DNA from: Marinimicrobium locisalis
Lineage (GTDB): Bacteria; Pseudomonadota; Gammaproteobacteria; Pseudomonadales; Cellvibrionaceae
Assembly: GCF_039822625.1 (NCBI RefSeq)
Contig: NZ_JBDLLG010000022.1
Span: 1 to 64,000, forward strand
Direction: 5' to 3'
Length of the DNA: 64,000 nucleotides
Below, piece after piece: positions 8,815 to 17,218 of this stretch. The first letter of the stretch is position 1. Every line of letters begins with the position of its first letter. A program made the position numbers and the translations under genes. The notes below the pieces were generated by a model, which was not told the origin of the DNA, made no database searches, and saw only the letters and a program-made list of their open reading frames with translations.

Positions 8815-9240
8815 ATGCTCTGGGTTAAGGCCTTTCATCTGGTCGCTGTGGTCTGCTGGTTTGCAGCCCTGTTTTATCTTCCTCGGCTCTTTGTCTACCA
8901 TGCTATGAGTGAAGACAGCATCAGCCGGGAGCGTTTTAAGGTCATGGAGCGCAAGCTGTATCGGGGGATTGCCACGCCCAGTCTGATTGCGACGGTGGCG
9001 CTTGGCCTGTGGCTTTCCGGCGGAAACTGGGATTACTATCACGAAAGCGGCTGGTATTGGTTAAAAATGACATTGGTAGCCACCCTGGTGGTCTATCATT
9101 TTGTATGCGGTCGGTTTCTCGTCCAGTTCCGAGAGGACCGCTGCCAACGGAGTCACGTTTTTTTCCGCTGGTTTAATGAGTTTCCGGTGTTTCTGCTGAT
9201 CGGCATTATTGTACTGGCGGTGGTCAAACCTTGGCACTGA
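8815..9240 (+). CDS. hemJ: Protoporphyrinogen IX oxidase HemJ
   Basis: Inner-membrane heme-biosynthesis enzyme that oxidises protoporphyrinogen IX to protoporphyrin IX. 141 residues with four hydrophobic segments, the conserved N-terminal histidine (VKAFHLVAVVCWFA), the YLPRLFVYH stretch and the C-terminal FNEFPVFLLIGIIVLAVVKP, all typical of HemJ. A clear GGAGAG precedes the ATG. It sits upstream of thiD-like, thiE and hemL on the same strand, so two genes of the tetrapyrrole pathway flank the thiamine genes. Confidence 0.93.
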   Translation: MLWVKAFHLVAVVCWFAALFYLPRLFVYHAMSEDSISRERFKVMERKLYRGIATPSLIATVALGLWLSGGNWDYYHESGWYWLKMTLVATLVVYHFVCGRFLVQFREDRCQRSHVFFRWFNEFPVFLLIGIIVLAVVKPWH

Positions 9241-9274
9241 CCGATCCGCAAACACCTGCTCCAGGAGGTGTGGC

Positions 9275-10108
9275 ATGACGTCCATTGATCAACAGGTCCC
9301 CGTGGTTTTAGCACTGTCCACCCAGGACCCTTCAGGGTGCACGGGTATACAGGCGGATATCGAGGCCTGCGCCAGTCTCGGTTGCCACTGCACCCCAGTT
9401 GTCACCGCCCTCTGCGCCCGCGATACCCGCAGTATTAAGGATCTGCATCCCGTTCCAACGACCTTCCTCATCGAACAGGTGCGTGCCGTCTTGGAAGATG
9501 TGCCGGTAAAGGCCATCAAACTCGGCTTTCTGGGGCAGATTAACCACATCGAAGCGGTACATACGATTCTCAGAGACTACCCCGACCTGCCCGTCGTGCT
9601 TGAACCCACCACTCAACTGGCGGATAGCCCTCCGGCCGAAGCGGAAAGTCTGAGGGATGCCCTCAAAAGCTTGCTACTGCCGCTGTGCACCCTCATCACG
9701 CCGGATCTGGTGGAGGCCCACGAACTGGCCCAACAGGGCGACACCCTGGACGCTTGCGCTCAGGAGATTCTGGAAGCCGGCAGTGAATACGCCTTAATAT
9801 CGGGCGCGCGACGCACCCAGGCTCACTATGAGAACCGCCTGTACAACAGTCAGGGGCTGGTGAAGAAGTACCAGTGGGAACGGCTGAGTGTTTTGAGCCA
9901 CGGGGGCGGGGCCACCCTCTCGGCCAGCATTAGCGCCTACTTGGCTCATGGCCTGCGCTTGATGGACGCGGTAGAGCAGGGGCAGAATTTCACTTGGCAT
10001 ACATTGCAAGTCAGCCGTCGCCTGGGAATGGGCCACAGTATTCCCAACCGGCTGTTCTGGGCGGACCGTAACCACTCCGGCAAACGCGGGCCCGGCGGCG
10101 GCTGCTGA
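9275..10108 (+). CDS. ThiD-like hydroxymethylpyrimidine kinase lacking the catalytic cysteine
   Basis: Ribokinase-fold protein of the HMP/HMP-P kinase (ThiD) family, 277 residues, starting at the ATG after AGGAGG (9263-9268). The N-terminal DPSG-xx-GIQADI motif reads DPSGCTGIQADI. The phosphate-loop motif that is HGTGCTLSA in E. coli is HGGGATLSA here, so the catalytic Cys213 is Ala213. The rest of the fold, including the C-terminal GHSIPNRLF, is recognisable. It precedes thiE. It may be a slow or altered kinase, a binding protein or a regulator. The family is secure; activity is uncertain. Confidence 0.82.
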   Translation: MTSIDQQVPVVLALSTQDPSGCTGIQADIEACASLGCHCTPVVTALCARDTRSIKDLHPVPTTFLIEQVRAVLEDVPVKAIKLGFLGQINHIEAVHTILRDYPDLPVVLEPTTQLADSPPAEAESLRDALKSLLLPLCTLITPDLVEAHELAQQGDTLDACAQEILEAGSEYALISGARRTQAHYENRLYNSQGLVKKYQWERLSVLSHGGGATLSASISAYLAHGLRLMDAVEQGQNFTWHTLQVSRRLGMGHSIPNRLFWADRNHSGKRGPGGGC

Positions 10109-10171
10109 TTCGGCCGTTTTCCCGACAGGAGTTAAACGGTAAACTGCGCCTCCGTGAACTCGGAGGTCACC

Positions 10172-10789
10172 ATGCCCGAACACCCACTCTATGCTATTGC
10201 CACCACTCAATCCCTGGGCAGCGAGCTGCTGACTTCGGTGGAAGCCGCCCTGCGCGGCGGCGTCGGGTGGGTGCAGTACCGAGACAAGTCCCAACACACC
10301 CAGCGCCGGCGGAGCGAGGCGACAGCCCTAGCGTCGCTTTGCCGCGATTATGGCGCAAAGCTCATTATTAACGATGACCTCGAGCTGGCCCTCGCCTGTG
10401 GCGCCCACGGGGTCCACCTGGGCCAGGGGGATGGCAGCCCCCGCGAAGCGCGCCAGTGCCTTGGGCCGAGCGCGATTGTCGGCGTGACCTGCCATGCCTC
10501 CATGGCCCTCGCTCGCCAGGCTCTGGCGGATGGCGCCACCTATCTTGCTTTTGGCCGATTTTTCCCCTCCCAGACCAAACCACACGCGCCTCCCGCTCCG
10601 CTGGCGTTGCTAAATGAAGCCCGGCGGGCGTTCGAGCACACCCCCTTGGTGGCCATTGGCGGCATCACTCTGGATAATGCCCGGCAAGCACTCAGCGCGG
10701 GCGCCGATCGGGTGGCGGTGGGCGAAAACGTATTTGGCGCCCACGATATCGAAAGCCAAGCCCGGGCGTACCGGCGCCTGAGACCGTGA
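10172..10789 (+). CDS. thiE: Thiamine-phosphate synthase
   Basis: TIM-barrel enzyme that couples HMP-PP to thiazole phosphate to form thiamine phosphate. 205 residues with WVQYRDKS, the Mg-pyrophosphate motif IINDDLELA, GVHLGQGD, and the C-terminal phosphate-binding VAIGGIT and GADRVAVG. A GTG 18 bases upstream is in frame, but GGAGGT at 10162-10167 lies just before the ATG at 10172, which is chosen. It is co-directional with the ThiD-like gene (63-bp gap) and hemL (57-bp gap). Confidence 0.95.
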   Translation: MPEHPLYAIATTQSLGSELLTSVEAALRGGVGWVQYRDKSQHTQRRRSEATALASLCRDYGAKLIINDDLELALACGAHGVHLGQGDGSPREARQCLGPSAIVGVTCHASMALARQALADGATYLAFGRFFPSQTKPHAPPAPLALLNEARRAFEHTPLVAIGGITLDNARQALSAGADRVAVGENVFGAHDIESQARAYRRLRP

Positions 10790-10846
10790 GAGAAGCTGTA
10801 CACTGCCATTCATTACCGCCCCTAATTAAATAGAGGACAGAATTTT

Positions 10847-12127
10847 ATGAGTCGATCCGAAGAGCTGTTTACCCGCGCGCAGAAACACATCCCCGGCGGT
10901 GTTAACTCCCCGGTTCGGGCTTTCAAAGCCGTCGGCGGCACCCCTCGGTTTGTCGAACGTGCCGAGGGCGCTTACGTATGGGACGCCGACGGTCAACGCT
11001 ATATTGACTATGTCCAGTCCTGGGGTCCAATGATACTAGGGCACGGCTGCGCTCCGGTAACCGAAGCGGTCATCGCCGCCGCGCGAAACGGGCTAAGCTT
11101 CGGTGCCCCAACCGAGCGGGAAACCGAGCTGGCCGATACCCTGTGCGAGCGGGTTCCCAACATGGACTTGGTGCGCTTGGTCAACTCCGGCACCGAAGCG
11201 ACCATGAGCGCGATTCGCCTCGCCCGCGCCTTCACCGGGCGGGACAAGATTGTGAAATTCGAAGGCTGCTACCACGGCCACTCGGATTCGCTGCTGATCA
11301 AGGCGGGGTCCGGTGCCTTGACCTTTGGCGTCCCCAGCTCCCCGGGGGTACCCGCCGTCTTGGCCGAGCACACCCTGACTCTGACTTATAACGATGCCGA
11401 CCAGGTTCGCCAGGTGTTTAAGGAAATGGGAGAAGAGATCGCCTGCGTTATCATCGAGCCGGTGGCGGGCAACATGAACTGTATCCCTCCGGTTACGGGT
11501 TTTCTCGAAACTCTGCGTGAAGTCTGCGATGACTCCGGGGCGGTATTGATTTTCGATGAGGTAATGACCGGTTTCCGTGTGGGCCCCAAAGGCGCGCAGG
11601 GTCTGTTCGATGTAAAAGCCGACCTGATCACCCTTGGGAAAGTCATCGGCGGCGGCCTGCCGGTCGGTGCCTTCGGGGGGCGCCGGGATATTATGGAGAT
11701 GGTGGCGCCCACCGGCCCGGTGTACCAGGCGGGCACATTGTCGGGCAATCCACTGGCTACCGCCGCCGGCGTGACCACACTGCGAGAGCTGGCCCGGGAA
11801 GGGCTTTACGAGCAACTCACAGAGCGAACCCGGCAGCTAACCGAAGGGATGCAACGCATTGCGGATGAGGCGGGCATCCCCTTCACCACCAACTACCGGG
11901 GCAGTATGTTCGGCTTCTTCTTCACCGAAGAGGCAACCGTTAGCCGGTATGACCAGGTCATGGCCTGCAACACCGAGCGCTTCAACCGCTTCTTCCACGG
12001 TATGCTCGAGCACGGGGTTTACCTTGCACCGGCCTCCTTCGAAGCCGGGTTCATGTCAGCGGCTCACACCGAAAGTGATATTGAGCAGACGCTCTCAGCG
12101 GCTCGCGAGGTGTTCAAAACGCTCTAA
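10847..12127 (+). CDS. hemL: Glutamate-1-semialdehyde 2,1-aminomutase
   Basis: PLP enzyme that makes 5-aminolevulinate in the C5 heme pathway. 426 residues of fold-type I aminotransferase. The N-terminal HIPGGVNSPVRAF is diagnostic, the cofactor aspartate lies in IFDEVMTGFRVG, and the Schiff-base lysine is K265 in TLGKVIGGGLPVGAFGG. Length equals E. coli HemL. It ends the hemJ-thiD-thiE-hemL run. The 247 bp after it hold no gene; a candidate promoter for the next lipoprotein lies near the end of that gap. Confidence 0.97.
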   Translation: MSRSEELFTRAQKHIPGGVNSPVRAFKAVGGTPRFVERAEGAYVWDADGQRYIDYVQSWGPMILGHGCAPVTEAVIAAARNGLSFGAPTERETELADTLCERVPNMDLVRLVNSGTEATMSAIRLARAFTGRDKIVKFEGCYHGHSDSLLIKAGSGALTFGVPSSPGVPAVLAEHTLTLTYNDADQVRQVFKEMGEEIACVIIEPVAGNMNCIPPVTGFLETLREVCDDSGAVLIFDEVMTGFRVGPKGAQGLFDVKADLITLGKVIGGGLPVGAFGGRRDIMEMVAPTGPVYQAGTLSGNPLATAAGVTTLRELAREGLYEQLTERTRQLTEGMQRIADEAGIPFTTNYRGSMFGFFFTEEATVSRYDQVMACNTERFNRFFHGMLEHGVYLAPASFEAGFMSAAHTESDIEQTLSAAREVFKTL

Positions 12128-12312
12128 GGCCCATCAGTAAAGGTTAACCACACCACAAATTTAAGCGCGGGGACTTGCCTCCACCGCGCCTAACGCTTAA
12201 TCTTGGCGGAGGTTCCTCAATCCTTGGGCGCTGGGCCGGGCAGAACTTCCGCCTGCTAGCTGTTTCGGGACTCGCTATTAGGGAACGAACGTGCTGTTAC
12301 GGACTCCATAGC

Positions 12313-12341
12313 TTTACCGCACGAAACTGTTTTTTTATGGA
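12313..12341 (+). promoter_or_regulatory. Candidate sigma-70 promoter of the Pal-like gene
   Basis: TTTACC (12313-12318) and TATGGA (12336-12341) are separated by 17 bp, 33 bp before the ATG of the Pal-like lipoprotein. A GGGAGA site follows before the start. The match is moderate. Confidence 0.4.
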
Positions 12342-12374
12342 ATACACTTCTGTTCACCAAATCGGGAGATAAAG

Positions 12375-12854
12375 ATGAACAACCTTTTGAAAAGCTTTCT
12401 AATTCTTATCGCGGCAACGGGTATCCTTGTAGGCTGTAGCTCTACCTCTACCCAGGAAGAGCCCACCGAAGAGCCCACCATGACTGAGCCGGAGCCCGAA
12501 CCCGCCCCGGAACCCGAGCCGGAGCCGGAGCTGGACACCACTTTCTACTTCGACTTTGACAAATCCACCCTCAAGCCCGACGCGCGTTCTACCTTGGTTG
12601 CTCACGCCGAGCGCCTGAAGGAAAGCGATGAAGACGTCCGTCTGGAAGGCCATGCCGACGAGCGCGGTACCCGCGAGTACAACATGGGCCTGGGCGAGCG
12701 TCGTGCCAAAGCCGTACGTGATTTTCTGGTACTGCAAGGCGTATCCGCCAGCCGCATCGAAACCATTAGCTACGGTGAAGAGCGTCCCGCAGTACAGGGC
12801 AGCACCGAGCGTGCCTACTCGCAGAACCGTCGCGTGGAAATGATTGTTCAGTAA
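12375..12854 (+). CDS. Pal/OmpA-family outer-membrane lipoprotein
   Basis: 159-residue lipoprotein. A signal peptide ends in the lipobox LVGC (Cys21). A low-complexity Pro-Glu stretch (about residues 30-52) follows, then an OmpA-like peptidoglycan-binding domain (about 55-159). The domain has the signature FDFDKSTLKPDARSTL, the motif EGHADERGTREYN and a C-terminal NRRVEM. It should tether the outer membrane to peptidoglycan. It is not next to tolB or ybgF, so it is probably a Pal paralog rather than the Tol-Pal member. A strong bidirectional terminator follows. Confidence 0.88.
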   Translation: MNNLLKSFLILIAATGILVGCSSTSTQEEPTEEPTMTEPEPEPAPEPEPEPELDTTFYFDFDKSTLKPDARSTLVAHAERLKESDEDVRLEGHADERGTREYNMGLGERRAKAVRDFLVLQGVSASRIETISYGEERPAVQGSTERAYSQNRRVEMIVQ

Positions 12855-12873
12855 ACGAACGCTCAAAACCCGC

Positions 12874-12909
12874 ATACAAAGACGGCGCCTTTGGGCGCCG
12901 TCTTTGTAT
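12874..12909. terminator. Bidirectional intrinsic terminator
   Basis: A perfect 16-bp stem (12874-12889 with 12894-12909) with a TTTG loop. The arms are ATACAAAGACGGCGCC and its complement, so the GC-rich core is flanked by A-rich and T-rich ends. It lies 19 bp after the Pal-like gene and 102 bp from the end of the convergent lipoprotein gene, and can serve both strands. Confidence 0.85.
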
Positions 12910-13011
12910 TAGCCTTGCGCACTCTGTTATGAGTAAAGGAACAATGGTTCCCGCAGAAACGGATCACTTGTAGGAAGCGTCGTTTCCAATTAGCGTTAGC
13001 GCTTGTGTTCC

Positions 13012-14136
13012 TTACAAATACACTTCTCCCTTCCAACGCTCCGCCTGCTCACGCATGGCTTCCGCCTTGTCAGGCAAGTTCCGGCGCTCGTATATTTCCG
13101 CAGCCAGGGTATAAAAGCGCGGCTCCTGGTTTTCTTGCTTCATGGCCGCTTTAACGTAACGCTCGGCTTCTACCAGGTTGCCCTCAGCCAACTGCTCCTG
13201 AGCCAGGGAATACAGATAATAGGGGTTGCCATTGCGGTGCGCACGTGCCCGCTGATAAAAGTAAGCCGCTTTCTCCTCCTCGCCGGCTGACTGATACAGA
13301 CCGCTTAGGTTGCTCATCAATGTCAGGTCTGTGGGGGCCTGTGCCAGCCCCTGCAAGTAGGCTGTTTCCGCCTTGTGTAAGTGCCCTTTGCCTCGGTACA
13401 AGGTGCCCAGGTTGTTCCAGACAAACCCCTGCTGCGGGTCCAAAGACAGCGCCTTGCGTAAATGCAAAAAACCGGCCCGAGATTGCCCTTCGGCGATCAA
13501 CTCCATCCCCCTGTTGTTGTAAAACTGTGCGGCCACGCGTTGGTCCTCGATCACTGTCTGATCGTACATCGGGCTGTAGCGCTCCATCTCCAGGTCAATG
13601 ACCAACTGATCCCCGAACGGCAACATCACTTTGGCGTTAACATGGCGAAACAATAGAAATGTCTCGTTATCGCGCAAGTCCCAACTCGGCGGAACTTTTA
13701 CATCATTCACCTCCGCCTTAAGTCCCATATGACGAGCCATAGCCACATACATCAGGGTAAAGCTCAGGCAGTTGACCTGGCGCTCCTCAAACGCCTCTCG
13801 GGCAGTGGCGGTATGCAGGGCGCTGTAACGCATGCCCAGCCCTCCCGCCATCGGGGAGGAGAGCAACCGCTGGTGTAGCGCCTGGGCACGGGCGGCCGCG
13901 CTACGATGCTGCATCGCCACTTCATCGGCCACCAGCCGCATCTGTGGGGTCAACTCAAAGAGTGGGTAGTCTGGGGGGGTGTCATCGGAAACTGGGGCGT
14001 CAAATAGGGCCTCCCCGGACAGAATTTCATCCAGCTCTTGGGGAGTCGGTGTCTGAACCCACTCTGGAAGGGGCTCCAGTTGAGTGCAGGCACTTAAGCT
14101 AACCACGATGGCCAGCAGGATATAGCGAAGGCTCAT
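13012..14136 (-). CDS. Lipoprotein with transglutaminase-like domain and TPR repeats
   Basis: 374-residue predicted lipoprotein with lipobox SLSAC (Cys17). The first half (about 60-200) carries a transglutaminase-like core with the candidate nucleophile in ERQVNCLSFTLMYVAMAR. The second half (about 205-374) consists of tetratricopeptide repeats (NNRGMELIAEGQSRAGFLHL, VWNNLGTLYRGKG and similar). The ATG at 14136 is preceded by GGGAGG; twelve further upstream codons are not supported. Such proteins are envelope-associated in gammaproteobacteria, and the substrate is unknown. A scaffold or protein-processing role is an inference. Confidence 0.72.
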   Translation of the reverse strand: MSLRYILLAIVVSLSACTQLEPLPEWVQTPTPQELDEILSGEALFDAPVSDDTPPDYPLFELTPQMRLVADEVAMQHRSAAARAQALHQRLLSSPMAGGLGMRYSALHTATAREAFEERQVNCLSFTLMYVAMARHMGLKAEVNDVKVPPSWDLRDNETFLLFRHVNAKVMLPFGDQLVIDLEMERYSPMYDQTVIEDQRVAAQFYNNRGMELIAEGQSRAGFLHLRKALSLDPQQGFVWNNLGTLYRGKGHLHKAETAYLQGLAQAPTDLTLMSNLSGLYQSAGEEEKAAYFYQRARAHRNGNPYYLYSLAQEQLAEGNLVEAERYVKAAMKQENQEPRFYTLAAEIYERRNLPDKAEAMREQAERWKGEVYL

Positions 14137-14215
14137 GGGAACACCTCCCGCGCGGTGGCTCGCCGGTGCCAACGGCGCCGGCTATATTCCCATTATAGCA
14201 TTTTTTGCGCCGCCT

Positions 14216-14668
14216 TCAGGCCAGTTGCCGGTGCTCAAATTGCCCCGCAAGCGACTTGCTCAGGCAGAAGCTGAGGGGGTAGCCGTAAAGCGAATGATAC
14301 TCAACCTGGACTCCGCCTTCGCCCTGCTTCAAAGCTTGCTCCAGCTCGATAAAATAGTCCTCCATTGTGCCGACGACCTCCCCCACCGCTACCGGTGCTC
14401 CCGTGTCCAGGTGGTGAGCACCGGCCACTTGGCCACCCACAACGCGCACGCGAATATCCGCCGTGGGCAAGCCGCCTCCGCGCCGACTCAACGTAAACTG
14501 GTAGTTATCAAAACCGCTGAGCTGCCACAGCTGGCGGTAATAGGCCAGTTCCGACTCGGGGGTGTAGGACTTATCCCGCAGCCGCCGACGCAACTGCAGG
14601 AGCGCCTGAGGCTCTGGAGCATCGCCGTTGGAGGCGATGTTCATCGAAATCATGAAAAAGGTTTGCAT
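14216..14668 (-). CDS. DUF6174-like protein of unknown function
   Basis: 150-residue polar protein resembling DUF6174: an early WQLSGFDNYQFTLSRRGGG strand pair, a central region with VRVVGGQVAG, and an EYHSLYGYPLSF segment near the C-terminus. No convincing signal peptide is seen after the chosen start (ATG 14668, with AAGGAG 11 bases upstream), which is unusual because relatives are often exported. A later ATG at 14644 is possible. It is co-directional with the lipoprotein genes on both sides. Function is not known. Confidence 0.6.
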   Translation of the reverse strand: MQTFFMISMNIASNGDAPEPQALLQLRRRLRDKSYTPESELAYYRQLWQLSGFDNYQFTLSRRGGGLPTADIRVRVVGGQVAGAHHLDTGAPVAVGEVVGTMEDYFIELEQALKQGEGGVQVEYHSLYGYPLSFCLSKSLAGQFEHRQLA

Positions 14669-14779
14669 GTTAAACGCGGCTCCTTTGCATAAAAGCGTAC
14701 GGGGGCATATAAGCCAACCGGGCCACAAACGTGTGCCGGGGCACTAAAAGCTGTAACGACTCGAAAACACGAGCGTCCA

Positions 14780-16885
14780 TCAAAACAGGAACGGCCCATT
14801 GGGGGACTGAGCATCGCCCCAGAATCGCGCCCAAATCTCGTTGCCATGCAGGTAGTAGACGGCATCGCCGTGCAGCCGACTGCGACCATTGCCACTGGCG
14901 CGTGGGTAATCAGCACCGGTCTGGTCAGCGCTTTCGGTAATCAACGCGCCAGCTTCGTTTAATTCCGCTTGCTCCGCGGAAAGCCCAGTCACAGAGAATA
15001 AGTGTAGACCGGAATCCTGCCATTCCCACTGCTGTTCATAACGGGAAACGGGAATCGTAAAACGCAACTCGTCATCATTGGCACGAATAAAGTTAAACGC
15101 CTGCAAGTCGGACAAAGCCTCACTACGGCCCCCGGTTTCCAGAGTAGCCACGCTTCGCGGGTTTTGATCGTCCCGCACATCAAAAAGTTCCACTTTTACG
15201 CCTGTAAACCTGCCGGTGTCCTCCGAGGCCGAACGCCCGATGGAAACGAGGTAATTTCCATCTATGGGGTGGAGGTAATCCGAGACACCGGGGATTTCCA
15301 GCTCCCCCAACACTTTCGGTGCCAGCGGGTCTCCCACATCAATCACGTACAATGGATCCACTTGTCTGAACGTGACGATATAGGCCCGGTCCCTCAAAAA
15401 GCGTACCGCGTAAATGTCTTCCCCTGGCTTACCGATCCGCGCAGTGTGGGTGTCATTAGGCAGGCGCGCCACCACGGCAAGTTCCCGCTCGGCTTGGTCG
15501 TTCTCATGGAGAATATGCAGAGAATGGACCAAGTCGCCAGACTCGTCCCTCCCGCTTGTGACCATGCGTAAAAAGCCCTCTTGCTCATCCATTCGAAAGG
15601 CCGGGTCGGTACGGCCCAATCCGCCTGGCACCAAACCGGTGCCACGATATTCAATCGCGCCATCGTTTGCCGCAAACTTGTGCACGGCGGTTTTGCGCTC
15701 GTCCCAATGTCCCCCTTCGGCCGCCAAGTAGACATTCTCCAGAGACATATACACGCCCGCGAGCCTCGCATTGACACAGACCGCCCCCAAACGCTCACGA
15801 GTCTGGGTATCAAACGCGCTGACAGTAACAATATCAGCGTAACCTTCATCGGGCTCGAGCGCTTGTGGCAGGTAGCATTCGCCTTCTGTCACCAGGGGGC
15901 GGCGCTCTGCGCCATCGACTTGGTAGCGCGGCAGGAGGCTCTCCAGACTCGCCCCTTGGATCAGCCTCTCATTTTGCGCTTGCGCCTCATCGTCATTTGG
16001 ATAACGCGTCATCCCATCAATGGCGGGGCGCGTCCGGGAAACCAGATAAAGAACATCGCCCACTTTACGGCTGTTGAGCAAGGTGCCCTGAATATCCACC
16101 GCCCCGGTCAGGGTGGGGTTGGCGGGCGAGGTAACATTCACCCACTCCACCCGAGTCCGGCCCTGGTATAACGCAATCTCCGGCATGCTGGCCCACCCCC
16201 AGCCGCCGTAACTCATTCGGCTGTCACTCAGCGCCAGAACCGACTCGGCAGCACCCTCTTCATCTCGTTCAAGATACAGCTGCGAAAGCACTAGTGGGCT
16301 GTCCTGGTCGCGAACAAAATCGTATTGCGCCAGGGGCTGAGCGCTCGCCTCTTGGGGTTGGGTGCGGTAGATGCTGAGGGACTGAGTCATCGGCGGTTCG
16401 GGTACAGAGTCCTCCATCCCTCCATCCGAGTCCTCGGAAAAGGTCTGGGGAGAGTACCGCGGCGACTCAGCCACAAACAGGTGGCGCCCGTCATACTTGA
16501 GGCGATCGGCCTCATCCACGCCCTCAACATGGATATTCGTCTGTGAGTAACTAGAGCCACTATCGTCACCCGTCACTTCCGGCGTCGGCGAGCGACTATT
16601 GTCGGCGCTTTCCTCGGCAACCGGGTGATCCACGCTCCAACCCGCCTGCCCCAGGCTCAGCCGAAGGCCATTGCGCAAATACGCCACCACCTCCTCGGGT
16701 TGGTGTTCGTTGGTCAGGGGCTCCAGCGCCGGGTCATCCCAGCGCAGCTTGCTATAGTCGATATCATAGCGGCCCCGCGGGGGTTCGGAGTCCCCGCTTG
16801 AGCCTCCGCAGCCCGACAGCAAAGGGACCGACAACAAGGGGAAAGAAAGGCCGAGTAGGGAGAGCGTTAGGGAGCGGTTGCGCAT
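14780..16885 (-). CDS. Secreted beta-propeller lipoprotein (PF09826-type)
   Basis: 701-residue lipoprotein with lipobox LLSGC (Cys26). Residues from about 115 onward form a beta-propeller of the type in secreted proteins of PF09826, with the diagnostic start TNIHVEGVDEADRLKYDGRH. Repeated blade motifs follow, such as LYVIDVGDPLAPKVLGELEI and VELFDVRDDQNPRSVA. The family is found across bacteria and archaea as extracytoplasmic proteins, with no enzyme activity established. The gene stands alone, divergent from mipA, with a 333-bp gap upstream that holds the operator described separately. Confidence 0.82.
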   Translation of the reverse strand: MRNRSLTLSLLGLSFPLLSVPLLSGCGGSSGDSEPPRGRYDIDYSKLRWDDPALEPLTNEHQPEEVVAYLRNGLRLSLGQAGWSVDHPVAEESADNSRSPTPEVTGDDSGSSYSQTNIHVEGVDEADRLKYDGRHLFVAESPRYSPQTFSEDSDGGMEDSVPEPPMTQSLSIYRTQPQEASAQPLAQYDFVRDQDSPLVLSQLYLERDEEGAAESVLALSDSRMSYGGWGWASMPEIALYQGRTRVEWVNVTSPANPTLTGAVDIQGTLLNSRKVGDVLYLVSRTRPAIDGMTRYPNDDEAQAQNERLIQGASLESLLPRYQVDGAERRPLVTEGECYLPQALEPDEGYADIVTVSAFDTQTRERLGAVCVNARLAGVYMSLENVYLAAEGGHWDERKTAVHKFAANDGAIEYRGTGLVPGGLGRTDPAFRMDEQEGFLRMVTSGRDESGDLVHSLHILHENDQAERELAVVARLPNDTHTARIGKPGEDIYAVRFLRDRAYIVTFRQVDPLYVIDVGDPLAPKVLGELEIPGVSDYLHPIDGNYLVSIGRSASEDTGRFTGVKVELFDVRDDQNPRSVATLETGGRSEALSDLQAFNFIRANDDELRFTIPVSRYEQQWEWQDSGLHLFSVTGLSAEQAELNEAGALITESADQTGADYPRASGNGRSRLHGDAVYYLHGNEIWARFWGDAQSPNGPFLF

Positions 16886-17012
16886 CGCGAGTCCATCCTC
16901 AAAGGGTTAACGTCCAAACGCCGGGCTGGTGTCCAGACACGAAGGTTTATGTCATCATTCACCCACTCTACGGCGCCACCACCGTGATTTCTGTTGCGCA
17001 TCTGCGAAAGAG

Positions 17013-17069
17013 TGTAATTTTCTGTAAGCCATGGCCATTGCACGGGCGCAGCCTTACAGCTTTTTACAG
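17013..17069. promoter_or_regulatory. Paired direct-repeat operator, probably for the OmpR-type regulator
   Basis: TGTAA occurs at 17013 and 17023, and the complementary TTACA at 17054 and 17064. Each pair therefore has the 10-bp period typical of OmpR/PhoB-family tandem binding. The two pairs are inverted relative to each other, with a 41-bp offset (about four helical turns). The site lies in the divergent gap (16886-17218) between the beta-propeller gene and the mipA-DUF3019-regulator-kinase cluster. No gene is seen in the rest of that gap. Repeats are seen; the regulator assignment is inferred. Confidence 0.55.
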
Positions 17070-17218
17070 ACTCTCACAAAGCGGTGACGGCTTTGCGGCG
17101 CGATTCCCGGCACAATAGGGGAAATGAACCGCCGAGAACGAGCGCCTATGAGGGCCGCCAATGAAGATGGCTGGCGCGCCCCGGCGCCCGATCCTCGAAT
17201 AACGATGACGCTTTGATC

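Noticed and set aside
12175..12372. 65-codon frame between hemL and the Pal-like gene
   Set aside because: Non-protein-like composition, no ribosome site and overlap with the likely promoter.
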